Source: Cacajao melanocephalus (taxonomy: Eukaryota; Chordata; Mammalia; Primates; Pitheciidae). Taken from it: 64,000 nucleotides of DNA. The stretch is from positions 1-64,000 of the forward strand of contig CAUYLG010071204.1 of assembly GCA_963573385.1 (NCBI GenBank), read 5' to 3'. A program made the position numbers and the translations under genes. This document shows positions 1 to 12,766 of the stretch, one piece after another (the first letter of the stretch is position 1; each line of letters opens with the position of its first letter). The notes under the pieces are model-generated. The model did not search any database. It saw nothing but the letters and a program-made list of their open reading frames with translations, and was not told where the DNA came from.

Positions 1-107
1 TTTCCACATGGTCTCACCTCCCTGCATCCAAACTGAAATCTGGGAGTTACTCCATCATGGCTGAAGTCTAAGTCCTTTGATCTGCTTTTAAAAATATGTT
101 CGTTCTT

Positions 108-405
<298 letters not shown>

Positions 406-744
406 AAAGTTGGTTCCCTTTCCCTCTTTTTTTGTTTCCTTGCAATGTTTTGAAGAAATCACATTCTTTGCCCTGTAGAGTCACCCACATTTGGATTCCC
501 AGTTTTCCTGTTCCCTGTGGTTCCTGCAAACTGGCAGATCCTTATTTTTTCATTAAGGGTGTACATAGTTTTGATATTCTATGTCCATTTTCCATCTCTT
601 CATTTCCTCAATACATCTACAGAGAGAAACTCCCCTAGGATCAACTGTGTGGTTACACTGGGGTCCAGGCCCAACACATGGGCAGATGAAAGCTTGATCC
701 TGTCCCTTTTTTTTTTTTGCCAAAATGGCTGGTTTCCTTGTGTA

Positions 745-1148
745 TTTAGTCCATTCTTGCATTGTTATAAAGAAATACCTGAAACTGGGTGATTTATAAA
801 GAAAAAAGTTTTAATTGACTCATGGTTCTGCCTGCTGTACAGGAAGCCTGGCCTCCTCTGATTCTGGGGAGGCCTCAGGAAGCTTCCAATCATGGCAGAA
901 GGCAAAGGTGCAGCAAGGCACTTCACATGGCCAGAGTAGGAGGAAGAGAGAGGGGCGAGGTGCCACACTGTTAAACAACCAGATTTGGGGAGAGCTCGCT
1001 ATGCAACGACAGCACCAAGATGGACGGTTCCAACCATAAGAAGCTGCCCCCAAGATCCAATCACTTCCCACCAGGCACCACCTCCAACATTGGGGGTTAC
1101 AATTTGACGTGAGATTTGGGCGGGGACACAGATCCTAACCATATCACC
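745..1148 (-). mobile_element. MaLR LTR, MST type (solo)
   Basis: The segment matches the MST/THE1 LTR consensus as I remember it, read on the minus strand. Recognisable pieces are TTAGTCCATTCTTGCATTG at the left, CAGGAAGCTTCCAATCATGG in the middle, and CCACCTCCAACATTGGGG followed by TAACCATATCA at the right. No internal retroviral coding region adjoins it, so it looks like a solo LTR. The exact subfamily is not determined. Confidence 0.75.
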
Positions 1149-2560
1149 TTGTGTGGTCCAAAGGTGTTTAATGAGCTTCTCTTCCTCCCTTCTTTCTTCC
1201 ATTCTTTTTGAAAAGTAGCATTGTGAACTTGAGAAATTTGAATATATTTGATGTGTTTCAAATTACAGCAGATATTATTTTTACTGCAGATTGAAGTTTC
1301 CTAATGTTAAACAGAGGGAGTCTCTTCAGATTGGCTCCTGGGTCTTTCAGACATGATTACAGTAGGTTTTTGTTTTGTTTTGTTTTGTTTTTGAGCATCC
1401 TTGCTTGTTGATGTGACAAAATGTTCCAGGGTCATCCAGTAGGTTTCCTACCCCAAATCTGGAATCTACCATTTCTACAAGGAAACTTGACTCCTTTTAA
1501 CAGAAAATGGCTTTCAAGGTCATAATCTAGGTGGTAAGGACACTCATAACTTTAAAAGAAATTCAAGGTTTCTTCAGTGGATATGTAAGGAAATCTGTTT
1601 TATTTTAAATTTTGAAAGATAATACACCATGAGTTCATCCTGACATTTTCAGTACAGAATTTACTGAATGCCGTAAGGAGTCAGACTCCATTTTTGGTGT
1701 TTAATATTTGATTGCTGGTGGCTTTAAAGCCTCACCCTTCCCTCTCCTCACTCCCCCACCCTACATCTGGGCAAACTGTTAAGAAAGCTTCAGCTTCTTC
1801 CTCTAACCATGGGGCAGCCAGCCAGCCCTCACCAGGCCCCAGCCCTAACCACAAACTAGATCCTTCTCTGCTCTCTCAGGTCATTTCACACCCTCCTGGG
1901 AGGCCTGTCTGTCCATCTCAGAGCTCAATCATGTGAGTAATAACCCTTCCCATACCCTCCGGGTGGATATGTGGCACCATCAGTGCTGATATCCAAACCA
2001 AATTTGGGGTGGGGACGCCTTCTGCTTTTGCTCAGTGGCCACAAAACACAACTTTTTGACTTTATATTCCTTTTTTGTAAAGCTAAAAAATCCAATTCCT
2101 AGTGATGTTCAAATAATCACTTATTTGCCTCATCCTGCTATAACATATAGGTTCAGAAAAACATCAATACCACTACCAATATAATTATTGGAAACTGATT
2201 AATCTTGGTTTTCAGTTCATTGTATGCTCAGAGAATGTTAATCTAGAAGGTACCCTTACATTGGTGTGTTTAAATGATGAAATTCTTCCTCTCTATGCAG
2301 CTGTATTGCTGTGTGATACACAGTTTTGTTTTAGTTTCTACTTTTAGGGTTTCCTCTTTTCATATTTATTGATTTAATTGGTTTCATATGAATGTAAATA
2401 TTCATATGGTTCAAAAGTCACGTCTATCAAAGACAGTTCAGAGAAGCTGGGCTTCCATCCACATCCCCTTCCTTCTCCATATTTACATTGTATGGTTTAT
2501 CTTCCTGTAGCTTCATTTTAATAAAAGCAGATGTGCATGTGTGCTCATAAGCCCATACTT
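1149..2560. other. Intergenic; left edge of the MKI67 duplication
   Basis: No gene is recognised. From about 1690 a short block (GGTGGCTTTAAAGCCTCA) resembles 17786-17830 (GGTGGCTTTTAAGCCTCA), so the duplicated segment may begin here. Clear homology starts near 2560. The stretch around 2340-2540 looks like an old interspersed repeat, possibly an L1 3' fragment, but I cannot name it securely. Confidence 0.4.
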
Positions 2561-3011
2561 TACATAAATGTCGATGCCATGTTTTGTCTCAATGTCTTTC
2601 TCTAAAGCTGAAGAGTTGAGATCTTTGCCCTGGTCCCCTTTTGCCCGGGTGGTTAATCCACATGGGGGCAGGTGGGCTGATGCAGAGCCTCCCGTGGCTG
2701 GATCAGGTCTTCACTGGTCAGGGTACATCCAGGTTGACTCCTCTTCCGGAGCCTTCACAGTACCTACTGCAGGAGTGGCTCACTCAGTCGCAAAGCTCAC
2801 CTCCTCTCCCTCCCCCAGGAAGGATTCCAGTGTAAGAAACAGCAGAATCAATAGCCCTGAGGCACAAGGAGTTTGGCAGCTTCCAGGAAGGAAGAAGCCC
2901 AGGAGGCTGAGCACAGGGACTGGGTCAAGAGATCAGAAAAGGCCAGGAGGCCCTCAGAGGGCCAGACAGGAGTTGGGATGCTATTCTAAAAGCAACTGGG
3001 ATTGTGTTTTT

Positions 3012-3305
<294 letters not shown>

Positions 3306-4624
3306 ATGAATAAATGCAACTGGAAGCCTCTGAATGGAGTAAGCTGGGAAGCAACATGGCCTGGTGTGAATTTGCAGATGTTCGCTGAGTCTATGCTGAC
3401 TGTCCTACAGATGTCTGGGACCTCAACGTAGGTGCCTCTGTAGGGCAGCCATCGCAGAGCTACATCCCAGCCTCTTCAGACGTGAGACACACAGAATGAG
3501 GAAGCACTAACAGAATTCAAGGCAGATCAAATGCGCGGGTCTAAAGGTGCTTTACAAAATTTGCCTGGATGGAGGCAACTTCCCAGACACTTGAGTCTTT
3601 CAATGGAAAAAAATGATACTATGGTCATGTATTGGTGAAAGAGAAAAATTAGCTCAAACATAGAAGATGGCCATTTAAGAATATACAAAACAATTTTACA
3701 TGCACACATCCTCTGACTTGATAGGTGAATGGCTGTGAGTTGACCGTGCTGCATTTCCCAAAGCCTGCCCAGTGGCATACACGGGGTGGTTGTTTCATTC
3801 GTTTGTTTGGTTTGTTTTGTTTCCGCACAATTTTATTAAGATCTAATTGGAATACAGAAAACTTTATATGTGTTCAAAGTGTAAAATTTAATAAAGATGA
3901 ATATTCTTGAAACCATCACCAGAATCAAGAGAGTGTTTAGGACCAATAGAATTTTTTAAATAATGCTTATAGTTAGAAAGTTTTATTTCTTTTCTCCCCA
4001 CCCTCTGTGTATGATTCTTTAAATCAATCCAAAATTTTAAAATGGATTTGACCAAAAATATATATATATCTTGCAATGGAAAAAGAGGTAGATATCTTTA
4101 AATCTAATTGGCTGTGGGCAGCTTCAGAGGACAATGTGTTTACCTGAATCTCTCCTCACTGAGCACCCCTGGGTACTCAGGTCCCCTGTGGAAATGAAGA
4201 GAGGAGGCCTTAAACGGTTCTCAGATCCTTATGGAAATTTAACAATGGGAGGATAGTCCCCCTGTTTTGTGATTTGAGAAGGTTTCCTCTTCTCTTGCCT
4301 TCAGGCTTGGTGGTGGTAATAACCCTGTCCCTGTATAATAGGCACAGTTATTAATAGCGCTGCTGTCTGCCTTTTAACATGTACCCCTCCAGAGGCCTGA
4401 GAAGGGGTCCCTCCCTGTGTAGTCTGGGCTCTGAAGCCCATCCTGGCCTTGGCCCATCCTCCCAACCCCATCCCCTACCTTGTTACTCCCACATAAGGCA
4501 TTCCAAGTCCTTGGTCACCTTGGCACTTTTACCCTGCTTGAATTTCATCACTGGAAAGTTCTCCCACCCTCCTACTTGAGTGATTTATTTCCATTCTTCA
4601 GATTTCTGTGAAATGCCACCTCAC

Positions 4625-4735
4625 ATCTGCACACCTGTAGCCCCTACTGGGGAGGCCGAGGCTGTAGAATCCCTTGAGCCTAGGGAATTTTGAGTTCAGC
4701 CTGGGGAAAAAAGCAAGATCCCAGTTATAAAAATA
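4625..4735 (+). mobile_element. Alu fragment
   Basis: Degenerate partial Alu right half (ACCTGTAGCCCCTACTGGGG, then CAGCCTGGGGAAAAAAGCAAGATCCC-like sequence). It sits directly upstream of a complete Alu and is not present in copy B. Confidence 0.6.
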
Positions 4736-4736
4736 A

Positions 4737-5046
4737 GGCCAGGTGCAGTGGCTCATGCCTATAATCAATCCCAGTACTTTGGGAAGCTGAGGCATGTGGA
4801 TCGTTTGAGGTTCAGAGTTCAAGACCAGTCTGGCCAACATGGTGAAACCCCGTCTCTACTAAAAATACAAAAATTAGCTGTGTGTGGTGGCTTGTGCCTA
4901 AAATACCAGCTACTTGGGAGGCTGAGGCAGAAGAATCTCTTGAACCCAGGAGGCAGAGAGCCGAGATCACACCACTGCATTCCAGCCTAGGCGACAGAGT
5001 AACATTGTCTCAAAAAAATAAAAATAAAAAATAAAAATAAAATAAA
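4737..5046 (+). mobile_element. Alu SINE
   Basis: Forward Alu with both monomers and an AAAATAAAA-rich tail at 5013-5046. Copy B has no Alu at the matching point near 26275, so this is a post-duplication insertion. Confidence 0.93.
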
Positions 5047-5754
5047 TGTCAACTCAGATGAACTCTTTAATGAAAACCTGTCTTTCTTAGCACACAGCAT
5101 CAGGAATAAATTTTGGGTTTGTTTCTCCAACCAGATTCAGTTTCCCAAGGGCAAAGACCATCTTGTTCCTAAGTGTGTACGTGAGGCCAGGTTTGATATT
5201 CAGCATATAAGACACGATCCGCGCTCAGCATTCTGGTAACTGTCTAGCAGTAATGTGAGCTGGAAAGACTTGGGACTGAAATCAGTGGATGGAACTGGTT
5301 CCTAACCAAGGGCCATATTACCCCCCAGGAGACATTTGCAAGGCCAGGAGAATTTTTTTCTTTGTCAGAATGAGGTAGAAGCTGACCACTGTCTTCAGTG
5401 AGCAGAGGCCAGGGATGTGAAGTGCCGTGCAGTGCTTAAGACTGCTCCCCACAGTGAGGCATTGTTCAGTGGAAATGTCAATCACACAGAGGTTAAGAAG
5501 CACTGATCTATAGTGACCCCCTGCCAAACAAATTCTCAGTTCTATGGAGACAGTCTCTCTTTTGCTGACATGTTCTGTTACCTAAAAATCAAATGATATC
5601 CCTGGGTTTCAAAAAGCTGTTCATTTTCTCTAGCTTCCTTTCTCTTGGAAAAACAATACATTTTGGTCTCGGATGGTAATCATTTTAGTTCTTATACAGT
5701 GACCCTTTAATATATTTCTATTCAAGATTTTGTAATTTAGAAACCAATTTCTAA

Positions 5755-6161
<407 letters not shown>

Positions 6162-6404
6162 TAAAACTCACAGGATGGAACAGGAACACCGAAGACCCAA
6201 GGAACCTTACCATAAACTCTTTCGGTGAGTTTAGTGTGGTTTTAGGAATTTTCTCTTCCAGTGGAACTGCTGTTGTTATCTTTTTGTGGAATGAGGAGAT
6301 TAATCTAGGTAACACTTTCTTGTACCTAACAGAATAGTAACTTGGAAGTTAGGAGACTTTAAAGGCCATCAGTATGAGTTTAAACAACAATCTCAAGTTC
6401 CCTT

Positions 6405-6535
6405 GCAAGGGCATTTACCACGTGCTGGGACAAGAAGGACATGAATAACTCATTTACTTGAATAATACTTTGAGGTACTAATTGATCCTGTTTTTTGTAA
6501 ATGAAGAAACCAAAGCACAGTAAAGTGCTAGCATA
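6405..6535. repeat. MIR/L2-like ancient repeat relic (copy A)
   Basis: The stretch carries the pattern of an old SINE/LINE2 relic (GGGCATTTACCACGTGCTGGG, then AATGAAGAAACCAAAGCACAG-like sequence). The paralogous relic is at 27630-27760 in copy B. It is strongly decayed. Confidence 0.5.
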
Positions 6536-6883
6536 AAAAACAACACTTGTAGAGGTACTTTGAACTTTAAACTCACAGTTGTTTTGAGGACAAAGGAAGA
6601 AAGTATTAATAATAATTTCTCTTTCTCCACACTGACCTCAAGTACTATTTATTTGTCATTTAGCATAGCTGCTTTCATAAAAGGCAATTCGATTTTGTAT
6701 TTTTGTATTTTTATTCTGATTTTTAAGTACTCATAGTTTTTAATGTTTAAAATAGTTGCTGATAAAATATGTACAAAAGTCATTGGCAAAATGAAGAATC
6801 ATTTACATTGCCCAATAAGTTATTCATTTATACCATTATACTTATTGTTCAAACACACTAGTCAATTATTATTATTATTTTCA

Positions 6884-7187
6884 GGCCAGGCACAGTGGCT
6901 CACACCTGTAATCTCAGTACTTTGGGAAGCCGAGGCGGGCAGATCACCCGAGATCAGGAGTTCAAGACCAGCCTGGCCAACATGGCAAAACCCTGTCTCT
7001 AAAAATACAAACACAAAAAAATAGCTGGGCATGGTGGTGGGTGCCTGTAATCTTAGCTACTCAGGAGGCTGAGGCAGTAGAATCACTTGAACCCACGAGA
7101 CAGAGGTTGCAGTGAGGGGAGATAGTGCCATTGCATTCCAGCCTAGACGACGGAAGTGAAACCTCATCCCCCCCCCCCAAAAAAAAG
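6884..7187 (+). mobile_element. Alu SINE
   Basis: Forward Alu ending in a C-run and A-run at about 7168-7187. Short flanking GTCAATT repeats suggest the target site. Copy B lacks an Alu at the matching point (about 28105). Confidence 0.93.
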
Positions 7188-7255
7188 TCAATTTCTTTTT
7201 TTTTATTTGAAAAATTCATGTAATTTTCAGGTAATTGGTTTAAAAGCTGCAATAA

Positions 7256-7332
7256 TCAGACAAAATATGACATCTGCATCCAGCTTCCTGTAGTGTCACA
7301 TCAACATTGCAAAATAGGGAAAAAGAGCAGGG
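7256..7332 (+). pseudogene. Relic of MKI67 exon 3 (FHA domain)
   Basis: Paralogue of the functional exon 3 at 28187-28265. The reading YDICIQLPVVSHQHCKIG aligns with functional CDIRIQLPVVSKQHCKIE, so the phosphopeptide-binding fold is still recognisable. The donor is destroyed: functional GAG|GTAAGT corresponds to GGG|CTATGA here. No upstream start exon remains in this copy. Confidence 0.85.
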
Positions 7333-7416
7333 CTATGAAAGCCCGTTTTTAAAGCTTTTCATTTCACTTTCTACCTATTGATTAGTTACCAGTTGTTCTT
7401 TTCTTTCTACTTGTAG

Positions 7417-7532
7417 GCCACATTATTTCATTTCCCCTCCACAAATCCAACATAGTTAACTGAGTTTGATGTTAATGAGCCTGTACAGCTAAAACATGGA
7501 AATATAATAACTACTGTTGATCAATCTTTCAG
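7417..7532 (+). pseudogene. Relic of MKI67 exon 4, splice sites intact, premature stop
   Basis: It is the same length (116 nt) as functional exon 4 at 28360-28475. The acceptor (CTACTTGTAG) and donor (CAG|GTAGGT) are both preserved. Read in the ancestral frame, codon 13 is TAG at 7453-7455 where the functional copy has CAA. This single exon could still be recognised by the spliceosome if transcribed, but it cannot continue the protein. Confidence 0.9.
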
Positions 7533-7778
7533 GTAGGTACAAGCTAGTTTTGCAAACAATTAATGTCATATTGTGATTTATCCTAAGCTGTTGAAACAGT
7601 TTAGCAGTGATCCCTCTTCAATGCTGATGAATGTCAACATGTTTCAGATTGTAATTCTCAATACATTTTCTAAATGGAATAGCATATAGACCTAGAATTT
7701 GTCAGAAAGAAATAATTTTTCTCTAACCTCTTACAACCAGTGTTTGGGGCCTTGCAAAGTAAGATGACAAAAAAAAAC

Positions 7779-8072
7779 TGGACTGGCACTGTGTCTCACA
7801 CCTGTAATCCTAGCACTTTGGGAAGTCGAGATGAGTGAATTGCTTGAGCCGGGAGTTGGAGACCAGTCTGGATAACACGGTGAATCCCCATCTCTGAAAA
7901 AAAAAAATCCAAAAATTAGCCAAACACGGTGGCATGTACCTGTCGTCCCAGCTACTCAGGAGGTTGAGGTGAGAGGATCACTTGGGCCCAGGTGGTGAAG
8001 GTTGCAGTGAGCTGAAATCTCACCACTGCTCGCAGTCTGGGTGACAGAGACCCTGACTTGAAAAATAAATAA
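7779..8072 (+). mobile_element. Alu SINE (degenerate)
   Basis: Diverged forward Alu (GGCACTGTGTCTCACACCTG head, GTGACAGAGACCC near the end). It lies in copy A's former intron 4 and is not seen in copy B. Confidence 0.88.
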
Positions 8073-8651
8073 ATGACAAAAACCAGATTAACAAGAGAGG
8101 AGATAACGTGTATTCATTTCGTTTGTTAATATCCATTCTCAGAAGGGCATTCAAAGAAAGTGGCTAGTCAATAGCTGAAGATAAGGCCTTATCTGTAAAG
8201 TTAATAGTCTGATAATGGGGTGGGGAGGGGGTAATTCAGATAAAGCTTCTCTCTGCATTTGTTGATTCTCAAATATCTTCAGCTCAAAAAAATTTTTATA
8301 CCACTCTGGTATAATTTGAATCCCTTCAAAAAATGAGAAATTGGACTTGAATATGATCAAATTCAAGAATTTGAGTACAAATAACTGGGCCAAAGAGGTG
8401 ATCTGGTCTTAAAAGAACTTATTTTGTGGAGAAGGCTGAATGTCAAACTCTGCATGAGTCTTACAGTTTCAATTGATCAGGAAGCAAACACTCATGTGAC
8501 TAAACCAAGTCACAAAATAGAACATTTCTTCCAGAGGCTTCTTTCATCCTATCTCCTCTCACCACAGAGTCTAACACTGTGGCTTTTATAACATTATAAA
8601 AATACTTTGAGTTTTATTTATTTTATTATGATTATTATCATTGTTATTATT

Positions 8652-8760
8652 TTGAGACCGAGTCTCGCTCTGTGTCACCCAGGCTGGAGGGCAGTGTCAA
8701 CGATCTCGGCTCACTGCAACCTCCTCCTCCTGGGTTCAAGCGATTCTCCTGTCTCAGCCT
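8652..8760 (-). mobile_element. Alu, first part (split by an insertion)
   Basis: Reverse Alu beginning GAGACCGAGTCTCGCTCTG and breaking off after CTCAGCCT at 8760. It resumes at 9376. Outer flanks TGAGTTTTATTTAT on the left and TGAGTTTTATTTTT on the right mark the Alu target site. Copy B has the empty site near 29520 (GGAGTTTTACTA). Confidence 0.9.
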
Positions 8761-9301
8761 GGTGGAGGAAAAGTTAAATATTAAATCTGAACTCAACTGG
8801 AGTGGACACCAACAATGGTCACCAAGTCCCTCAACAGGTTGTGTGAGCTCTTTGAGGCGTTTATCCACACTGTTTTGGAGAAATCTCCCTTTCAATCTAT
8901 TCCAATACATTAGTTATTGAAAAACCATAGACAATCGCAAAAACAAGTCGACTTTTTGTGTTCCTTGAGCCCAGTTATGAAGGACTCTCATGACTGGACC
9001 TCATGTCAAGCAACTCGTTACAAAAAGAGCTACTGTCCCAGACCACGCAGAAGCTTCATGAGACCTCTCTTCTGTACGGGGACGAGTGGCTGACACTGGA
9101 GTCCAGGCTGCTGCTTCCCAGTCTGGTGGTGAATCCTCCACAGTCTAGTGAGTGTAAATATCTTTCCCCTTCTCCTCTTCTCATTGCAAACTGCTTATTA
9201 TATCAATCTGCTTATTGTATTGATTTTCTTATTATATCATTTGCTTATTATATCTGCATTGCCATTTACATGGGATAAAGCTTGTTTACCCTTAAAGGTA
9301 T

Positions 9302-9334
<33 letters not shown>

Positions 9335-9375
9335 ATCTTTTATTCTCCCCTGGCGTGTTTCCTGCATAGGACATT
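8761..9375. mobile_element. Unclassified insertion, possibly an old retroviral solo LTR
   Basis: A 615-bp insertion splits an Alu and is bounded by the five-base repeat AGCCT (8756-8760 and 9376-9380), consistent with a short target-site duplication. The right part is AT-rich with repeated CTTATTATAT motifs, a GATAAA, and a (TG)n run at 9304-9333. Size, context and flank length suit a solo LTR. The expected TG...CA ends are not clean and I cannot name the family. Confidence 0.45.
9304..9333. repeat. (TG)n microsatellite
   Basis: About fifteen TG dinucleotides, inside the 8761-9375 insertion. Confidence 0.97.
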
Positions 9376-9560
9376 AGCCTCCTGAGTAGCTGGGACAACA
9401 GACGCCCTCCACCACAGCTGGCTAATTTTTGTATCTTTAGTGGAGATGGGGTTTCATCATGTTAGGCAGGCTAGTCTCAAACTCCTGATCTCAAGTGATC
9501 CTCCTGCCCCAGCCTCCCAAACTGCTGGGATTACAGGTATGAGCCACCACACCCAGCCTG
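9376..9560 (-). mobile_element. Alu, second part (split by an insertion)
   Basis: Continuation of the Alu that starts at 8652 (AGCCTCCTGAGTAGCTGGG through GAGCCACCACACCCAGCC). Together the two parts make one full-length reverse Alu. Confidence 0.9.
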
Positions 9561-9742
9561 AGTTTTATTTTTAAACGTGCATCTCTGAACACTATATTTT
9601 GTCTGACATTACTAAACTTCATAAAAATTAAATAATCAAGTATGTAATTATGTCTGACATCTCTAGTCTTTACGAGAATTGTAAAATATTCACTGTAGTT
9701 GTCATTTGTTTACATAACTATTTGATTGAAATAATATACCTG

Positions 9743-10056
9743 CCAGGTGCAGTGGCTCATGTCTGTAATCCCTACACTTTGGGAGGCCAAGGATGGGATT
9801 ATCACTTGAGGCCCAGGGCTCAAGACCAGCCTGGGCAACACAGTGAGACTCCATCCCTACAGAAAATTTAAAAATTAACCAGTCATGATGGTTTGTATTT
9901 GTGGTCCCAGCTACTCAGAGGCTGAGGTGGAAGGGTCATGTGAGCCCAGGAGTTTGAGGTTGCAGAGAGCTATGATGGTACCAATGCACTCCAGCCTTGA
10001 TGACAGAGCAAGACCTTGTGTCTGAAAAAGAAAGAAAGAAAGAAAAAGAAAGAATA
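9743..10056 (+). mobile_element. Alu SINE with GAAA tail
   Basis: Forward Alu ending in an (AAAG)n tail at about 10023-10056. It lies between blocks homologous to 29690-29750 of copy B, where it is absent. Confidence 0.92.
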
Positions 10057-10084
10057 TACGTAATTATACACAATTTTATCATTC

Positions 10085-10262
10085 TGGATGGACCTTTCGA
10101 TAGCTTCTAGTTGTTGAAATGTGTTGGCATTTGCTTTGTGATCAGATATGGCTCTGATTTTTACTAATCTGTCTTACATGTTTGAAAAGAATGTGTATTC
10201 TACAACTGTTGGTTGTAGTCTTCAATCTATATATGTCCATTAGATTCAAATTTATGCTAGTT
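10085..10262 (-). mobile_element. L1 ORF2-region fragment (copy A)
   Basis: Homologous to the left end of the old antisense L1 fragment at 29750-30765 (GATCAGATATGG, GTGTATTCTACA, CATTAGATTCA). Homology stops near 10262, then resumes with intron 11 at about 10330. This marks one edge of the large deletion in copy A. Confidence 0.6.
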
Positions 10263-11500
10263 TTATTTATTTATTTATATTTAGAAGGTACAAGTACTTT
10301 TTTTAACAAATAGTTTTTACAGTGAATATCGTTCATTTAAAAACATAGTCTTTGTCTACAAATCATAACCCTTTTATCTTACTATTTGTGACTGGGTTGC
10401 TATGTGCTGTATCTGTGCTGTGAGAGGGATAGTGGTATAAAAAAGCCAGGTAACTTCTTGGGGTTTTAATATTCAAGGAACAGAAAGCTGGTTTTGGTTA
10501 CAAGAAAAGGACTCTGACAGTTTCTTGGAATGATATCTCCTGCAAACAGTGGGTATGGAAATGTCAAATGCACATCTTTACCTTGGAGAGCAGAAGGTGT
10601 ATAGAAACCTGGCTGCTGTCTTCGTGTGAGGAAAGCAGGTGCTATTATACTTGCCTCTCTTACTGGATTTATAATGATAGAGTGTCCCAGTGTTGAAGTA
10701 ATTGGTTTTGACTACTATTTTGTGTGGTTAAGATGTACTTTTCTTCCAGGGGGCATAGCTGTTTCTGGAAACAACGCACTGTAAAATGCTTTTCTTAAAC
10801 CATTAATAGTTAAGGAAATGCTGCCACTTAGATCTCCATCTCAGTAAAAGTGGGAATTGACATGGCTATGGTTGTACTGGATTAGAACCATGCAGGCACC
10901 CAGGGTTTAATCTTCCTGGGTTATATAAATCGAGCAGTTGTTTCCACTGCGATGCTTTGGGAGGCTTTGAGATTAAACCACTGAGAAGGAATCTTGTTTG
11001 ATTTCATGGCTGATGTTAAAATGGAAGAGTTGCTGTGCTCCTCAGTGTTGCCCATGGAAGCTACTCGACAAATAGCCACATACAGATAAACACATTTATC
11101 TAAAAGAAAATTAAAAAAAAAGAATGTGAAAGGAGGCGGTAAAGTTTTTCACCGAATGTCTCACCCAAAAAAATATTTTGAGTACATATGACCTGTTATA
11201 CACATCCACTGAGGCATTCATATATGTGTAAATTTATACATTACTATGATTATTACTATCATAATATTAAAGTACTTGTCAGATAAAATAAATTGATATT
11301 TAAATACTCAGCACATGGAGCACTGAATTATTTTAAGCATTTCTTTTTGGAAGACACTTTCCTAGGGATTTAAACAATGCTCACTCCTTAATATAAGTAA
11401 CTTTTGATACAAACACACCAATATCTGCTGAAGACTATCTGGGGTATTTAAATAAGGCCTGAAAGGCTGTGGTAGAAGACATATTAAAAGTGAGATGTTG
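10263..11500. other. Copy A: former intron 11, no gene
   Basis: From about 10330 the sequence follows functional intron 11. An example is GGAAATGTCAAATGCACATC at 10559 against GGAAATGTCAAACGCATACC at 40122. No coding exon lies here, and exons 5-11 are deleted from this copy. Confidence 0.75.
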
Positions 11501-11801
<301 letters not shown>

Positions 11802-12515
11802 TGAGATGGATATTGGTAGGAGTGGGTGGGACCTTCACAGATAGGAATTCCCAGAAACATCTTGTAGATGGACTCCAGCTGTAGAAAGTGTTTCACCCAT
11901 CCCTGTTACAATGAAAAAATAAGAACATGGATTAATATCAGTGTTTCAGAAACTTAAATCTTCCACTTAAAGTTCTTTATTTGGTGTTTTTTTTCTCCTG
12001 ACATTACATCAGTACTATTTTTTGGTGTTAACATAGAAGCATGGTGACATTAGCTGTTTTTCTAATACATGTTTACTTGACAACACTAAATATAAACAGC
12101 CCTCTGTGATTTTATTAAATGTAGGAACATTTTCTTTTCATGCAAAATCCAGAACTTTCAGACCCAAGATGTTTAGAAGGGAGCCCAAGGGCACTAGGAT
12201 TCTCAAACCTGGAGGGGAGGCAGGAGGTGGAGGCACCGATGGCCAAATCCTGTCCTCTGGTCACAGCTCCACTTGGGGATTGATTGGCAGATGATTGAGG
12301 TCAACTGCTTTCACTTTATTTCTTTTCCAACAGGAAAGGGATGATGAGTACACTATTCATGGAATCACCTTATTTCAGACCCAGCCCAGCAGAAAGTCTA
12401 GGCAGTGATCTGGTGTTTATTCCTAATTATCTGGTTTTTACATGTGGGGATTGGGATGATCATTTGCATTTATAGGCAATACATTAATTCGTTTTCAAAT
12501 ATCTTCTTTTAACAG

Positions 12516-12662
12516 GGCTAACTGAAATGCTCAACGCTCCAGTGAAGAAGAAACCACAAATGACGAACAAGTGTCCTGTCGCTCTTTCAGTTTCAGAAAT
12601 TTTGCTTGAAAAAATGTTTGAAGAAACTAATTCAAGAAACCTCTGAGAGAACTTTTAGAGAG
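12516..12662 (+). pseudogene. Relic of MKI67 exon 12 with stops and lost donor
   Basis: Paralogue of exon 12 at 41728-41883. The acceptor (TTTTAACAG) is intact. The ancestral frame reads LTEMLNAPVKKKPQMTNK, against IAEMFKTPVKEQPQLTST in the functional gene, and then meets TGA at 12644-12646 and a further in-frame stop just after. The donor G|GTTGGT of the functional copy is GGATTGG here, so GT is lost. Confidence 0.88.
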
Positions 12663-12766
12663 TTTGGATTGGTTGCCTTTCCTCCCGACACTATGACGTT
12701 TTGGGATAGGAACTAATAGATGATATTGTTTCTTTACTACTGGTAGTATAGCATTTACAACAGATG

